From assembly GCA_951799425.1 (NCBI GenBank), contig OX637395.1, forward strand, positions 8,238,951 through 8,302,950: a stretch of DNA of 64,000 nucleotides, read 5' to 3'. Shown here piece by piece: positions 1-11,200 of the stretch (its first letter is position 1; each line of letters begins with the position of its first letter). The DNA comes from Ilex aquifolium (taxonomy: Eukaryota; Streptophyta; Magnoliopsida; Aquifoliales; Aquifoliaceae). Position numbers and translations under genes: made by a program. The notes under the pieces are model-generated. The model was given only the letters and a program-made list of their open reading frames with translations, searched no databases and was not told where the DNA came from.

Positions 1-1591
1 ACTTTAGTCGTTTTACTTGGGTTTACTTCCTCCGGGCTAAGGCTGAAGTTTTTTCAGTCTTTAAGCGATTTCTTGCACTTCTTGAGACTCAATTCTCTGC
101 CAGCATCAAGGTCTTGCGTTCTGATTCTGGCGGCGAATACATGGATAATGAGTTTCAGGACTTACTTCAAAGCAAAGGGATCATCTCTCAGCATTCTTGT
201 CCTTCGACACCATAGCAAAACGGTGTTGCAGAGAGGAAAAATCATCACCTTCTTGATGTGGTAAGAACTCTTTTGCTTGAATCAGCTGTTTCGCCTCGGG
301 CTTGGTTTGAGAAGTTTCGCAGTACACTTCTTTCCTTCAGTTTTACACAAAGTCAGTATGATTCTTCTCTCTTCTTCCACAAGTCTGCGTCGGGAATAGT
401 CTTTCTTTTGGTTTATGTGGATGATATTATCATTACTGGCACTGACTGTGGTTTGATTACTAAGCTTCAACAGTTGTTACATGCAACTTTCCATATGAAA
501 GATCTTGGTCAGCTCACATACTTCTTAGGATTGGAAGTTCATCGTCGGGCCAATGCTATTTTCGTGAACCAGCATAAGTATATTCAAGATCTTATAACTT
601 TTGCTGGTTTGGAGGACACTTCTTCTGTTGATACTCCTATGGAGGTAAATGTCAAATACAGGAAAGATGAAGGAGACCTTCTAGATGATCCTACTCACTA
701 TCGGCGCATGGTTGGGAGTCTTATCTACTTGACCACTACTCGACCTGATATCTCCTACGCTGTTCATTAGGTCAGTCATTTTATGTCTTTTCCTCGACAT
801 CTTCATCTTGCTGTAGTTCGACGTATCATCCGCTATCTTCAAGGTTCACCTACTCGTGGGTTGTTCTTTCCTACTGACTCCTCTCTTCAACTTGTTGCCT
901 ATAGTGATGCAGATTGGGCTGGGTGTCCGGATACCCGTCGTTCTACTACGGGTTGGTGTATGTTTTTAGGTGATGCCTTAATTTCTTGGAGATGTAAGAA
1001 ACAAGATCGTGTTTCTAAATCATCTACTGAGGCCGAGTATCGTGCCATGTCTACTGCTTGTTCTGAAATTGTATGGCTACGCGGTCTTCTTGAGGAGCTT
1101 GGGTTTCCTCAGACCACTCCTACCCCTCTTCATGCTGATAACACTAGTGCTATTCAGATTGCCACCAATCCCGTTTTCCATGAACGCACCAAACATATTG
1201 AAGTTGATTGTCATTCTATTCGAGACACCTTGGACAGTCGGGTGATATCCCTTCCTCACATATCTTCTGATCTCCAAGTGGCTGATGTCTTCACCAAAGC
1301 TATGACTCGACAGCGGCATCAATTTCTTGTTAGCAAATTGTTGCTGGTTGACTTGCCAGCATCAATTTGAGGGGGGATGTTACCATATACAATTTTAGGA
1401 ATTTATATAATTTAGGACTCTGTCAATATTAGCTGTAAAAGTTATCTTACCATGTATAGATGTTGAATATTAGGAATCTGCCGTGTGGAGAATATATTTT
1501 CTGTGTATCAATGGAACGGATATATAATGAAAGTGGAGAACTCATAGAGCAAGGTTTTTTCAAAGAATTTCTCTGTTTTCTTTAGTTTGAC
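1..1591 (+). mobile_element. Ty1/copia LTR retrotransposon, 3' part, broken
   Basis: The reading frames hold parts of a copia polyprotein in the family order: integrase core (about 1-260), reverse transcriptase (258-770) and RNase H (783-1370). They are followed by a purine tract and a 3' LTR. The element runs off the left window edge, so its 5' LTR, gag and protease are not visible. It is a fossil with several breaks and is shorter inside than a full copia pol. It lies beside the TOP2 fragment, possibly in what was that gene's first intron. Family identity rests on recognisable copia RT and RNase H sequence; age cannot be judged without the other LTR. Confidence 0.9.
1377..1591 (+). repeat. 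copia 3' LTR
   Basis: A G-rich polypurine tract (about 1369-1376) ends directly at TGTTA, the usual start of copia LTRs. The LTR is taken to end at a CA near 1591. The inner edge is clear; the outer edge is approximate because the other LTR is outside the window. Confidence 0.6.
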
Positions 1592-2554
1592 ACTTTGCAC
1601 TTTGTTATGATGGGCTCGGATTTCTTTCCCATGTTGTTAGAGAAAACCTTCAAAACAGAAAAACAAATAGATACAAAGCAGTACAGCGAGTATGCACGTT
1701 GCAAGTTATGTAAGGAAATTTTACGAGCAAAACAATAAGACACTTAAAATTCAAATGTTAATTAATGACTAAAATTTGGAATAATGACCCAAAACTGAAA
1801 TCTTTCGATCTGAATCTAGTGCCACTGAAGAAAGCTGAAGGACTACAAATTTCTTTTCTGTCTTTGCTATGATGCCTCAGTGAACCAAACAGAAAAACCA
1901 ATTCAACTGACAAAGGGTCACAGCTGAGGCAAGCAAAGAAGTGGCTTCATCATAATTTTTAGGTGGAAATGGAATAATCAGAAAAGCTGAATTCAATCAA
2001 TCGGCAACAGGAACATAAATCATAAAAGTAACAAGTGATCTAAATCAGAGTGAATGTTAAAATTCTATATGAGCATGTCACAAAGAAGAAAGAAATCACA
2101 CATCCTGAACTCATCATTAGAGCCCAGAGGAACTGTTTATTAGATGCCAGAAATCAAGAAGCCAATTATTGAACCAAGATCTTCATAAAACCCTCAATAC
2201 AAATAAGCACAAACCACAATTGAATCACCCTGACACAGACAACTTTTGGCAAATGGCAGAGGGTAACCTCAAGAAACCCTAACCAGGAATTGACAATTGG
2301 TTGCACAATTCAAGAAGCAAGTATCTAAACCCATTTCTAAATTCAAGAACAATGATTAGGAATCACCTTCACAATTACAAAACCCTACCCAAGAATTTAG
2401 AATCAAGACCAAAAATCGACAAAAAAAACCAATTCAAACTATGGAACCCTGACTCATTATAGTCCATAAACACAAAAATCTCATGCAACCCTGATCGAAA
2501 ATTTGAGACCAAACTTCAAGAAAACTCAGAAATCAAGAACCAAAATCTCTACAC
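1592..2554. other. Gene-free stretch, possible remnant of TOP2 intron 1
   Basis: AT-rich sequence without a credible reading frame. It lies on the intron side of a preserved splice donor of the TOP2 fragment (GT at 2554-2553, minus strand). The simplest reading is the start of that gene's first intron, cut off by the copia insertion. This is inference from position only. Confidence 0.4.
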
Positions 2555-3105
2555 CTGCTTGTACTTATTCTGCCGCTTCCCATCTGCAGTCTCGATCACA
2601 AACTCCGTGGAGAAAATATTCGTAAGCTTCGCCCCATAGCCATTCCTCCCACCGGTGGTCTTCTTCTCCGAATCATTATAGTTACTACTTGTCAAAAAGT
2701 GCCCAAAAATCAATTCCGGCACATAGACCTTCTCTTCCTGATGAATCGCCACCGGAACCCCATCACCGTTATTATAAACACTTGTAAAATTCTACTCAAC
2801 GTCGATCACAACCTTCATGGAGTCCATTGATGGGTCTCTCTGCTTGTTATCAGCCGCATTGACAGGATTTCGTCGAAGATCTTGTAGAGGCCGGGCACGT
2901 ATGAAATTGGGCGATGGACCATTTCATTGTTCTCATAGACCCAAAGGGATTGTGAGTGTTTTTCAATGGAGCCGATGTAGGTGTCGGGTCGCAGAAAGAT
3001 GTGCTCGAGCTGGGTTTTTTTCTGGTAGGTTTCTTCGATGGTGTTTCCGGTGGTGGAAATATTGGCGTTGTTGCTGGTTTACAACGGGAGTTTCTTGTCA
3101 ATGGT
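2555..3105 (-). pseudogene. TOP2: DNA topoisomerase II, first-exon pseudogene fragment
   Basis: Reading from the ATG at 3105 downward, the minus strand encodes the N-terminal ATPase region of eukaryotic topoisomerase II. It includes the stretch EETYQKKTQLEH, then FLRPDTYIGS and the GGRNGYGAKLTNIF nucleotide-binding loop, ending at KYKQ next to a GTGTAG splice donor at 2554. The functional enzyme passes one duplex through another; this copy cannot. It carries an in-frame TAA near codon 10, a TAG before the ATP-loop segment, and a one-base deletion after FDEIL. No later exons are present. The retained donor and GA-rich 5' flank argue for a truncated genomic duplicate rather than a processed retrocopy. 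A still-live gene with sequence errors is unlikely given three lesions. Confidence 0.88.
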
Positions 3106-3412
3106 CATCGTGGGTTGAGAGAGAGAGAGACACACACACACAGAGATAGTGTCTGTAGATTCTAGAGAGAGAGAGAGAGAGCGCGTAAAGTGTTCAATGA
3201 GCGGGATAGAGCGGGGGAGTGAAGGGGTGTGTGTATAAGGGAGGGAAAGGCGGTGAGGGTTAACGGTCGAGTTGGGTTTTGAGAGTTTGAATTTGAATTT
3301 TGACCGGTGTTTGAAATGGAGGGAGAGGATTAGGGGCGTGGAGGGATCGACGGTGGTGAGTTATTGTTAGTCATGTGGGTGGAGGAGGTAGAACGTGGGT
3401 TTGGGAGTAAAT
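3106..3412 (-). other. 5' flank of TOP2 fragment with GA/CA microsatellites
   Basis: Immediately upstream of the pseudogene ATG (minus strand) are GA and CA simple repeats (about 3118-3182), seen as CT-rich on the coding strand, as in many plant 5' UTRs. It is probably the copied leader and promoter. It ends at the target duplication of the LTR element (ATAGT, 3413-3417). Confidence 0.45.
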
Positions 3413-3417
3413 ATAGT

Positions 3418-3648
3418 TGATGAGTCCAAATTTGACTGGGCCGAGCCCAACTTAAACTGATCGAGAAAGCTCAAAGGAAATCTCATTCGGAGCTGAATAG
3501 TCCAAATTACAGAAGGCATCAAGGGAATTGGACTCGGTCGTAAAGCAATACGATCGTAAATCGATACGGAGTTAAAAGGAGCTCAAGCCAAAGCCAACGC
3601 CAAAGGACCAAGGGGCGCCGCTCATGAGCTCCCAGCCTAGGCGCCGCC
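3418..3648 (+). repeat. 5' LTR of gag-only element, first piece
   Basis: Starts TGATGAGTCC like the 3' LTR at 22821 and follows it closely. It is interrupted at the CCGCC target site (3644-3648) of the Athila insertion and resumes at 14402. It carries a short extra segment (about 3621-3646) not present in the 3' LTR. Confidence 0.88.
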
Positions 3649-4711
3649 TGCTTCAACTTTAAAAGTGTAAACCCAAGCGTAGGTTGAGCAGAGTAATATA
3701 TTCTCGAAAATCCGAGGTCGAATCCACAAGGAATTGTAACAAATAAACAATCACACGAATACTAATAAATTAAAATGAGAAAGTTTTGTTTGAAGAGTTG
3801 TTGACTGAAAACAATTGAATTTGATAATTGAAACAGTAATAAAAATACTAGAGCATTAGGTACTCCCTCTCAATACGGTAACAATCAAAGACTTAAGGCT
3901 TAATTTGCAACAGGAATTAAATGTCGGTTAACCCAAATAACAAATCAAGTGATGAAATCAAAAGTTATGATCAAAGGATTATTCAGAAACCTGAATAACA
4001 AATCAATCATATTATTTTATGAAATAATGCTAACGCTTCAAGCGTGAAATAACCAGTTATTTATTCGCAGGGAAACTCAAGCAATCGGTGTACGTGGCAC
4101 AACAACTCAGGAGTTTTTACAGAATAAAAACTTTACTAACAGATCAGAAATTAGATTAACACAATATCATAAATCATTAAGTGCAAAGTCAATGATAATA
4201 CCGTACTTCACTGAGAGGTTTTCCCTAGCCCTAGCTTAACCTTCTAGCCGGACATAATAAAAGAATTCCACAATACACTGAAGAATTCGTGAGCAAAAAG
4301 ATCCCCTTTTACAAGGTCTTCAATGTGTATTTATAAGCCAGAGATTGATTTTCGTCAGAATTCTAAGTCTGGCATCAGCAGATCCTTAGCACGCGTCCGG
4401 ACGCGTATTCTTCTTCCGTCCGGACGCAACATCCAGTGAGTGTATTCTTCTACTGATCGCCTTTCTGCCACTCGCGTCCGGACGCGTGTTCTTCTTCCGT
4501 CCGGACGCGTGATCCAGTGTGTTTTCCCTTGAGCTTTGCTTCATCTTCCCATAATTTAACTCCAAAATTATGCTTTTGTCCTGCAAATTAACACAATTCA
4601 ACATTTGATAGCATAGCACCCAAACTTAGATAAACTTTTATATTTATCACACTATTATAGTTAAATAATCAATCTTTCCTGATAATAAATGTGATTATTT
4701 GGCCTTAATCA
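3649..4711 (-). repeat. Athila 3' LTR
   Basis: On the minus strand it runs TGATTAAGG...GAAGCA and abuts a G-rich polypurine tract at 4712. It is longer (1,063 bp) than the 5' LTR (493 bp). It holds four copies of a GC-rich palindrome around GTCCGGAC (4391-4510) in otherwise AT-rich sequence. Confidence 0.92.
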
Positions 4712-6487
4712 CACCCCCCCCCCACTTAGATCTTGCTAGTCCCTAGTAAGACAAATATCAACAAAACAAATACGACCACTGACTATAGGAAACAAAACAA
4801 AATACAATAAAACAAAACCACTTTCGTAGGACTCACGATTGCATTTAGCATATGCAACAAGCCTTTAAACCCCTAGGTTTCCCCTAGTGGACGAGTATAG
4901 TCTCGTGAGGGTTTCCAGAGATGATACCCACAAACATCACCCTGTGATCAAATATCTGAATAACAATTTTATAATACAAGTTGCTACCACAATATCAGAA
5001 TTTTAACTGCACGCCTTTTCATATGCACATGCAAAACAACATACAGAATTCTACGTTATATAAATGTATGCACTTCTCATATTCCCATATAAAATTGTGT
5101 GTAGTGTGAATTACCTATACCAAGTCAATAACTTATTCGATAATCACCTCTACAACTATCAACTATTTGTCTCAATGCCAAATCTCACTGGATACTTCAC
5201 TCATAAAAGATTCTCTCAGATTATAGTGATTATTCCCTAAAATATCACATGTGAGAGGAAGATATTTAAATCAAAACAAAATAATGCTCACATGCTCCAT
5301 TAAAATAATTGTAATCCAAAAGAAAATGATTTGACATAATCTCATGAAAGGAAATCAACACACAATAAATAAATAAACACCATTCTCTTCCTTATTCACA
5401 CAAGTCATGCATCCATCAATACACTCTTGAGACCAAATAGGACTTTATTTAAGGTTGTAATGGGGCTTTGGGATTAGGGTTTTGAAACGAAGGATATTCA
5501 GGAATTCAAAAGACTATCCCGAGAGAACATGTACATTACACAACCAAGTTTCTTTCCATAGTCTTTCACTCTCCATCCTTTAGAAGCACAATTTACATCA
5601 CTTGCTCATATTTTTTTTTTTTATCTAATGCAAATATTCACAAGTATGTAAACTCTTTTTTTTTCTTTTCTTAACCAACATCTCTCAAATTACATAAACA
5701 ATAAAAGTTAAATCTCAGGATAACCAATGGTAAAAGATATTATTTTTTTCTCATTGGCTTGGTTATTATATGTTGGGCATAAGAAATAAAATTTTGCTTC
5801 AAAGACTCAATCATGACTTCTATGGATAATAATATTCAAAGAATAAGGTTTAGGCTCAAATAATGACAAAGATGGCCTAAAATCATATCTCAAGAGCTTT
5901 TGATAACACACTTCTCATGCAAATAATTCAAAGTCAAGCAATCATTCACAATATTGGTGTTAACCAAAACAAAAATAATGAGACTATTGAAGGAGATTAG
6001 CTGAATAAAAATATTTTTTATTGAGTAAATGTAAATAACCCTCCAAGAAATATTGGAACAAAACTCACTAGGGTTTTTATGCATCTCCACTATATGTTTC
6101 AAGTTCTCAAAGTAAAATACCTAACAAATTTTCAACTTGGTAAAGTCTAAAGTGCACAAATTGTGAGTTTTTATAAGAACATGATATGAGATACAAAAAT
6201 ATAGAATAAAGTTCTATGTGATGCTTAAACAGTTGCAAATTTAAAATTAAGCAAATTATTTCTATATTGTAGTATCAACTTATTCATAACAATGTTATTT
6301 AGATACTTGATAACACACCAAACAAAATATGCATTTTATATAATATTGAGAATTCAGGTACAATGCATATTCAACAGATAAAAGAAATCAAGACTAACAA
6401 AAACTACCCAAAATAGGCTTTAATTTCTACAGATAACTGGACAATAAAAGAAAATATTTTCAAACACCGGGACCTAGAAGAAACATG
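4712..6487 (-). other. Athila 3' non-coding region
   Basis: AT-rich DNA between the env-like ORF and the 3' LTR, with a polypurine tract next to the LTR. No credible reading frame is seen. Athila elements usually carry a long non-coding stretch here. Confidence 0.75.
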
Positions 6488-7579
6488 CTAAGATGAGGGG
6501 CCTGCCTGATCCTGAGAACTCTGCCCTAGCCCCCTCATCTGAGTCCTCAACTCTCTCATCTCCTTCCTCATCTCTCTCTGTCCTCTCAACAACTCAAATA
6601 AAATCTGACTGTCAGTCCTGGGATCAGTATCCTTATCCACTGGCAACTCAAGATCTTCCTTGAAATCGAAGAACTGATCCCACTCCTCTACCGGCACATC
6701 ACCCTCTGGTGGGGCTGCCTGCTCGCCACCCGACCCCCTCCCTCCTGTCACTGGTCTGGCTACACTCTGACTTTTCAAAAAAGAGCCAGAGTTTAGTACC
6801 ACTATTCTCCTGGCCTGCTCCATAGTGGTGTCAATCACCACTCCTGCCTGCTCACACAGTGCAGTAGCCAAACCAGCAAATGGAAGGGATGGTTTCTTCG
6901 GGTCCACGATAGCACGTCTCATCTCCGCAAAAATCAGGGACGGGAGGTCAATGGATTTTCCAGTGCCCATAGCGTATAGGAGTCGGCCTTGATCAAGATA
7001 AATGTGATTGTTTCTCAACAGGGGAAAAACATTGGAGACTGATATTAGGTTGAGAATCTTGTATTTATTTGTCAAGTCTCCCTGCTGCAAGAACCGAAGA
7101 CTCTCTGGCCACACGAAACTCTCATCTCCCAAAAGTGTCTGTCCCACTATATCTCCAGAGTAGTTCGTGGGGTAGTCGGGGTTGGGGACTCGGGCCTGAA
7201 GCATTCCAGTCAAACCAGCTATGGTAGTGGCATCCACTCTGATATGCTTCCCTCTAACGTAGGTGGTGAATATTCCATTCCCACAGTCATCATCATTACT
7301 ATAAAACTCCCGTGTCAATATCGGGATGGCTCGCCACTCCCTGCCCATGAACCTAGCCCACCTCCGTGAAGTAATGATATCGCGGACTCTCAGTCGAGCA
7401 AAATCCTCATGCTCTACCTTCCTCACACAGACAATAGGCTTGTTGGCATAATATTTGAAAATTTTGACTCGGGCTTCTAAGGTTTCAAACCGAATTGGGT
7501 CGAATGTGGTATCCTCGTCCTGAGACTCTTGAGAAGTCGTCCGGGGTCTCTTTGATATGGCTGCTCGTGGAGGTGCCAT
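6488..7579 (-). CDS. Athila env-like ORF (ORF1 / plant transposon protein domain)
   Basis: A 363-residue open frame downstream of pol in the element's sense, at the position where Athila elements carry their third ORF. The central part resembles the Athila ORF-1 / putative plant transposon protein family as I know it; its function is unproven. I see no convincing signal peptide or transmembrane helix, so envelope function is only a positional analogy. The C-terminus is charged and rich in R/E/M/L, consistent with a short coiled coil, and ends in a serine/glutamine-rich tail. The frame looks whole. It is preceded by the palindrome-rich spacer at 7699-7960 and probably needs splicing or an own promoter, as inferred for env-like ORFs in plants. 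Confidence 0.75.
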   Translation of the reverse strand: MAPPRAAISKRPRTTSQESQDEDTTFDPIRFETLEARVKIFKYYANKPIVCVRKVEHEDFARLRVRDIITSRRWARFMGREWRAIPILTREFYSNDDDCGNGIFTTYVRGKHIRVDATTIAGLTGMLQARVPNPDYPTNYSGDIVGQTLLGDESFVWPESLRFLQQGDLTNKYKILNLISVSNVFPLLRNNHIYLDQGRLLYAMGTGKSIDLPSLIFAEMRRAIVDPKKPSLPFAGLATALCEQAGVVIDTTMEQARRIVVLNSGSFLKSQSVARPVTGGRGSGGEQAAPPEGDVPVEEWDQFFDFKEDLELPVDKDTDPRTDSQILFELLRGQREMRKEMRELRTQMRGLGQSSQDQAGPSS

Positions 7580-7698
7580 GGCGGGTGTTTATTTTTTTTT
7601 TCGAGGGGTATGGTGGAGCCTGGAGGAATATTCTATGAGTTGGAAGGGAAGAGAGGATAGAAAAATTCGTCTAGACTCCCTGTTTTTATAGTTTTCTA

Positions 7699-7960
7699 CA
7701 CGCGTCCGGACGCATGAGGTTCTCCTGTCCGGACGCGCCTCAACTACCGCATTTATTAGCCTTAAAGAACGCACGTCTGGACGCATGGTACAGTCCCGTC
7801 CGGACGCGCCTCTGGAATTCGAAACGCTTGGCTTTCCCGTCCGGACGCATATTGAACATCCGTCCAGACGAGTGTTCTAGAGAGTTCAGGCTCTTTGGTC
7901 ACGTCCGGAAGCAACTTCCAGTAGGTTTTGCTCTATATTCTTGCGTCCGTACGCGCCTTC
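7699..7960 (-). repeat. Array of GC-rich palindromes ahead of the env-like ORF
   Basis: About eight exact or near copies of the self-complementary motif GCGTCCGGACGC, spaced roughly 20-50 bp apart, lie 120-380 bp upstream of the env-like start. The same motif occurs four times in the 3' LTR (4391-4510) and three times in the 5' LTR (14100-14190). Confidence 0.85.
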
Positions 7961-8216
7961 CAGTGAGTTGATTCCTCTATACTTAGAAAAATTTTCACTT
8001 TTTTCAACTCTTTCTTTCCCCAGTGGTTCCATTCTACTCCTAAAAATTTCTAAAGCTAAAAAAAATTGTAAACAAAGCTAAGAAAGTAAGATCAAATAAG
8101 GGATAGGAAGAACATACCGGATGCGCGTAGAATGTGCTCATGCATCTGTAGAAGATTAAAGAGACAAACAAAATACACTAATATACAACAGTATACAGCA
8201 AATGGTTAGAGACAGA

Positions 8217-11200
8217 TTATTCATAGTGGGGATCCATCAATTTGATGGAATCCACTTCAACAATACCTTCCTCCAAGAATGGTTTCAGTCGTTGTCCGTT
8301 AATTTTAAAGGTGTTCCCATTATTGGGGTTCTCAATCTCAATTGTTCCATAGGGGAATACCTCCTTAACAATGTACGGACCACTCCATCTAGTTCGAAGC
8401 TTTCCTTTGAAGATGTGAAGTCTAGAATTATAAAGAAGAACTTTTTGTGCAGGTGTAAAGGTTTTACGCACAATATTCTTATCATGAAACACCTTCATTC
8501 GTTCTTTACTAATTCTAGAATTCTCATATGCCTCATTCCGGATCTACTCAAGTTCATTTAGCTGTAATTTTCGTACGGTGCCGGCTTTGTCAAAACTAAA
8601 ATTGAACATCTTAATGGCCCAGTATGCTTTATGTTCTAGTTCCATAGGTAAATGACAAGCTTTTTCATATACCAGTCTATACGGAGACATGCCAATCGGT
8701 TTTTTGTATGTTGTGCGATATGCCCATAGCGCATCGAGTAATCGTAATGACCAATCTTTACGATCAGGGTTAACCGTTTTTTCCAAAATGTATGAAATCT
8801 CCCTATTGGCTAACTCCACTTGACCACTTGTCTGTGGATGATAGGGGGTTGCAACCTTGTGTGTTACACCATATTTTTTCATTAAATTCTCAAAAGGTTT
8901 ATTACAAAAGTGCAATCCCCCATCACTGATAATGGCTCGAGGTATACCAAATCTGGACAAAATATTTTCTTTTAGAAATTTCAAAACAACTTTATGATCA
9001 TTTGTCTGACATGGTATAGCTTCGACCCACTTAGAAACATAGTCTACTCCCACTAAAATGTACATATATCCAAAAGATGGGGGAAAAGGTCCCATGAAAT
9101 CTATGCCCCAACAGTCAAAAATTTATATTATCAAAATTGGATTTAGAGGCATCATATTTCTACGGGTTAATCCCCCCAGTTTTTGACATCGCTCACACAC
9201 CTTACAAAAATTATATGCATCCTTAAAAATTGTCGGCCAATAAAATCCGCACTGCAAAACCTTTGCAGCGGTCTTTTTCATAGAAAAGTGGCCTCCACAT
9301 GCTCCCGAATGACAACAAGAGAGAATGCTACTTACCTCATCATCGGGCACACATCTCCGGATAATTTGATCTGAGCAATACTTGAAAAGGTATGGGTCAT
9401 CCCAGAAAAAACTTTTTACTTCAGTTAGAAATTTCCTCTTATTCACAGTAGTCCAAGCTGGTGGCATATTACCTGTAACAAGAAAATTCACAATGTCAGC
9501 ATACCATGGTAGTGAAGAAGCTGCCAATAACTGTTCGTCAGGGAAAGTGTCTTTGATTGGCATTGTCTTAATGGGTATATCACTCACAAGTCTAGACAAA
9601 TGGTCAGCCACCACATTCTCTACCCCCTTTTTTATCTTTAATGGTTATATCAAATTCTTGGAATAGGAGGATCCACCTAAGCAATCTTGGTTTGGCATCT
9701 TTCTTTGTCAGTAAATATTTAAGAGCTGCATGGTCTGTGAAAATGACAATGGGAGATCCTACTAAATATGACCTAAATTTGTCTAGTGCAAATACTACTG
9801 CCAGTAACTCCTTCTCTGTGGTAGAATAATTCATCTGTGCACTATTTAAAGTTCGACTGACATAATAGATGACATGTGACTTTTTCTCATTCCTTTGTCC
9901 TAAAAATGCCCCTACGGCATAATCACTGGCATCACACATAATTTCAAAAGGAAGGCTCCAATTCGGGGGTTGCATAATTGGGGCTGTGACGAGCATGCAT
10001 TTTAGCTTATCAAAAGCCTCTTGGCATAACCCATCCCATTCAAAAGGTATATCCTTCCCTAGGAGATTGCAAAGTGGTCTAGATATAGAACTAAAATCTT
10101 TTATAAATCTTCGATAGAAACCAGCATGACCCAAAAAAGATCTAACATCCTTAAGGGTTTTAGTAGAAGGTAAATTAGCAATTAATTCTATCTTAGCTTT
10201 ATCTACCTGGATTCCCTTAGATGAGACAATGTGACCAAGAACAATTCCCTTTTGAACCATAAAGTGGCATTTTTCCCAATTGAGCACGAGGTTCTTTTCT
10301 TCACATCGAATAAGCACTTTCTCTAAATTTGACAAGCATTCATCAAAAGCATCACCAAAAACAGTAAAATCATCCATGAAAACTTCAAGAAAACGCTCTA
10401 CCATGTCACTGAAAATACTTAGCATGCACATTTGAAAGGTCGCGGGTGCATTGCAAAGTCCAAAGGGCATCCTGCGATATGCGAAAGTACCAAAATGGCA
10501 AGTAAATGTGGTTTTCTCTTGGTCTTCTAGGGCAATTTCAATCTGATTATATCCTGAATAACCATCTAGAAAACAGTAATACAAATGTGAAGCCACCATT
10601 TCTAAGATTTGATCCATGAAAGGCAAAGGGAAATGATCTTTCTTAGTTATAGAATTTAATTTTCTGTAGTCAATGCACATTCTCCAACCAGTAACCGTCC
10701 TAGTTGGCACAAGTTCATTATTTTCATTAGCAACTACAGTGACTCCAGATTTCTTAGGAACTACCTGTGTGGGGCTTACCCATTTGCTGTCTGCAATAGG
10801 GTAAATAATTCCTATGTCTAACAATTTCAGCACTTCCTTCTTTACAACTTCTTTACGTTGCATTTCCCTAGATGTTTTAGCATTATCTTCCAAATAAATC
10901 TTGTGTGTGCAAACCAATGGACTAATTCCTTTTATATCTGCTAAAGTCCAGCCAATTGCATTTTTATGCTTTCTAAGAAGTTGTATTAACATACCTTCCT
11001 GTGCTGAATTTAATTGAGAAGAGATTATTACCGGATAAGTTGCATCATCTCCTAAAAATGCATACTTTAACTCAACCGGTAGCTGCTTGAGGTCAAGCTT
11101 GGGCGCTTTCTCACTGGATGGGATTGGTGGGTCAATTCTTGGTGGAAGCTCCTCAAATTTCTGTCTCAACTCTTTCATTTCAAGTACCTGTGAATAATTT

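Noticed and set aside
7699-7960. CRISPR-like repeat/spacer array
   Set aside because: Repeats are palindromic, degenerate and unevenly spaced inside a plant LTR element; no cas genes, and the genome is eukaryotic.
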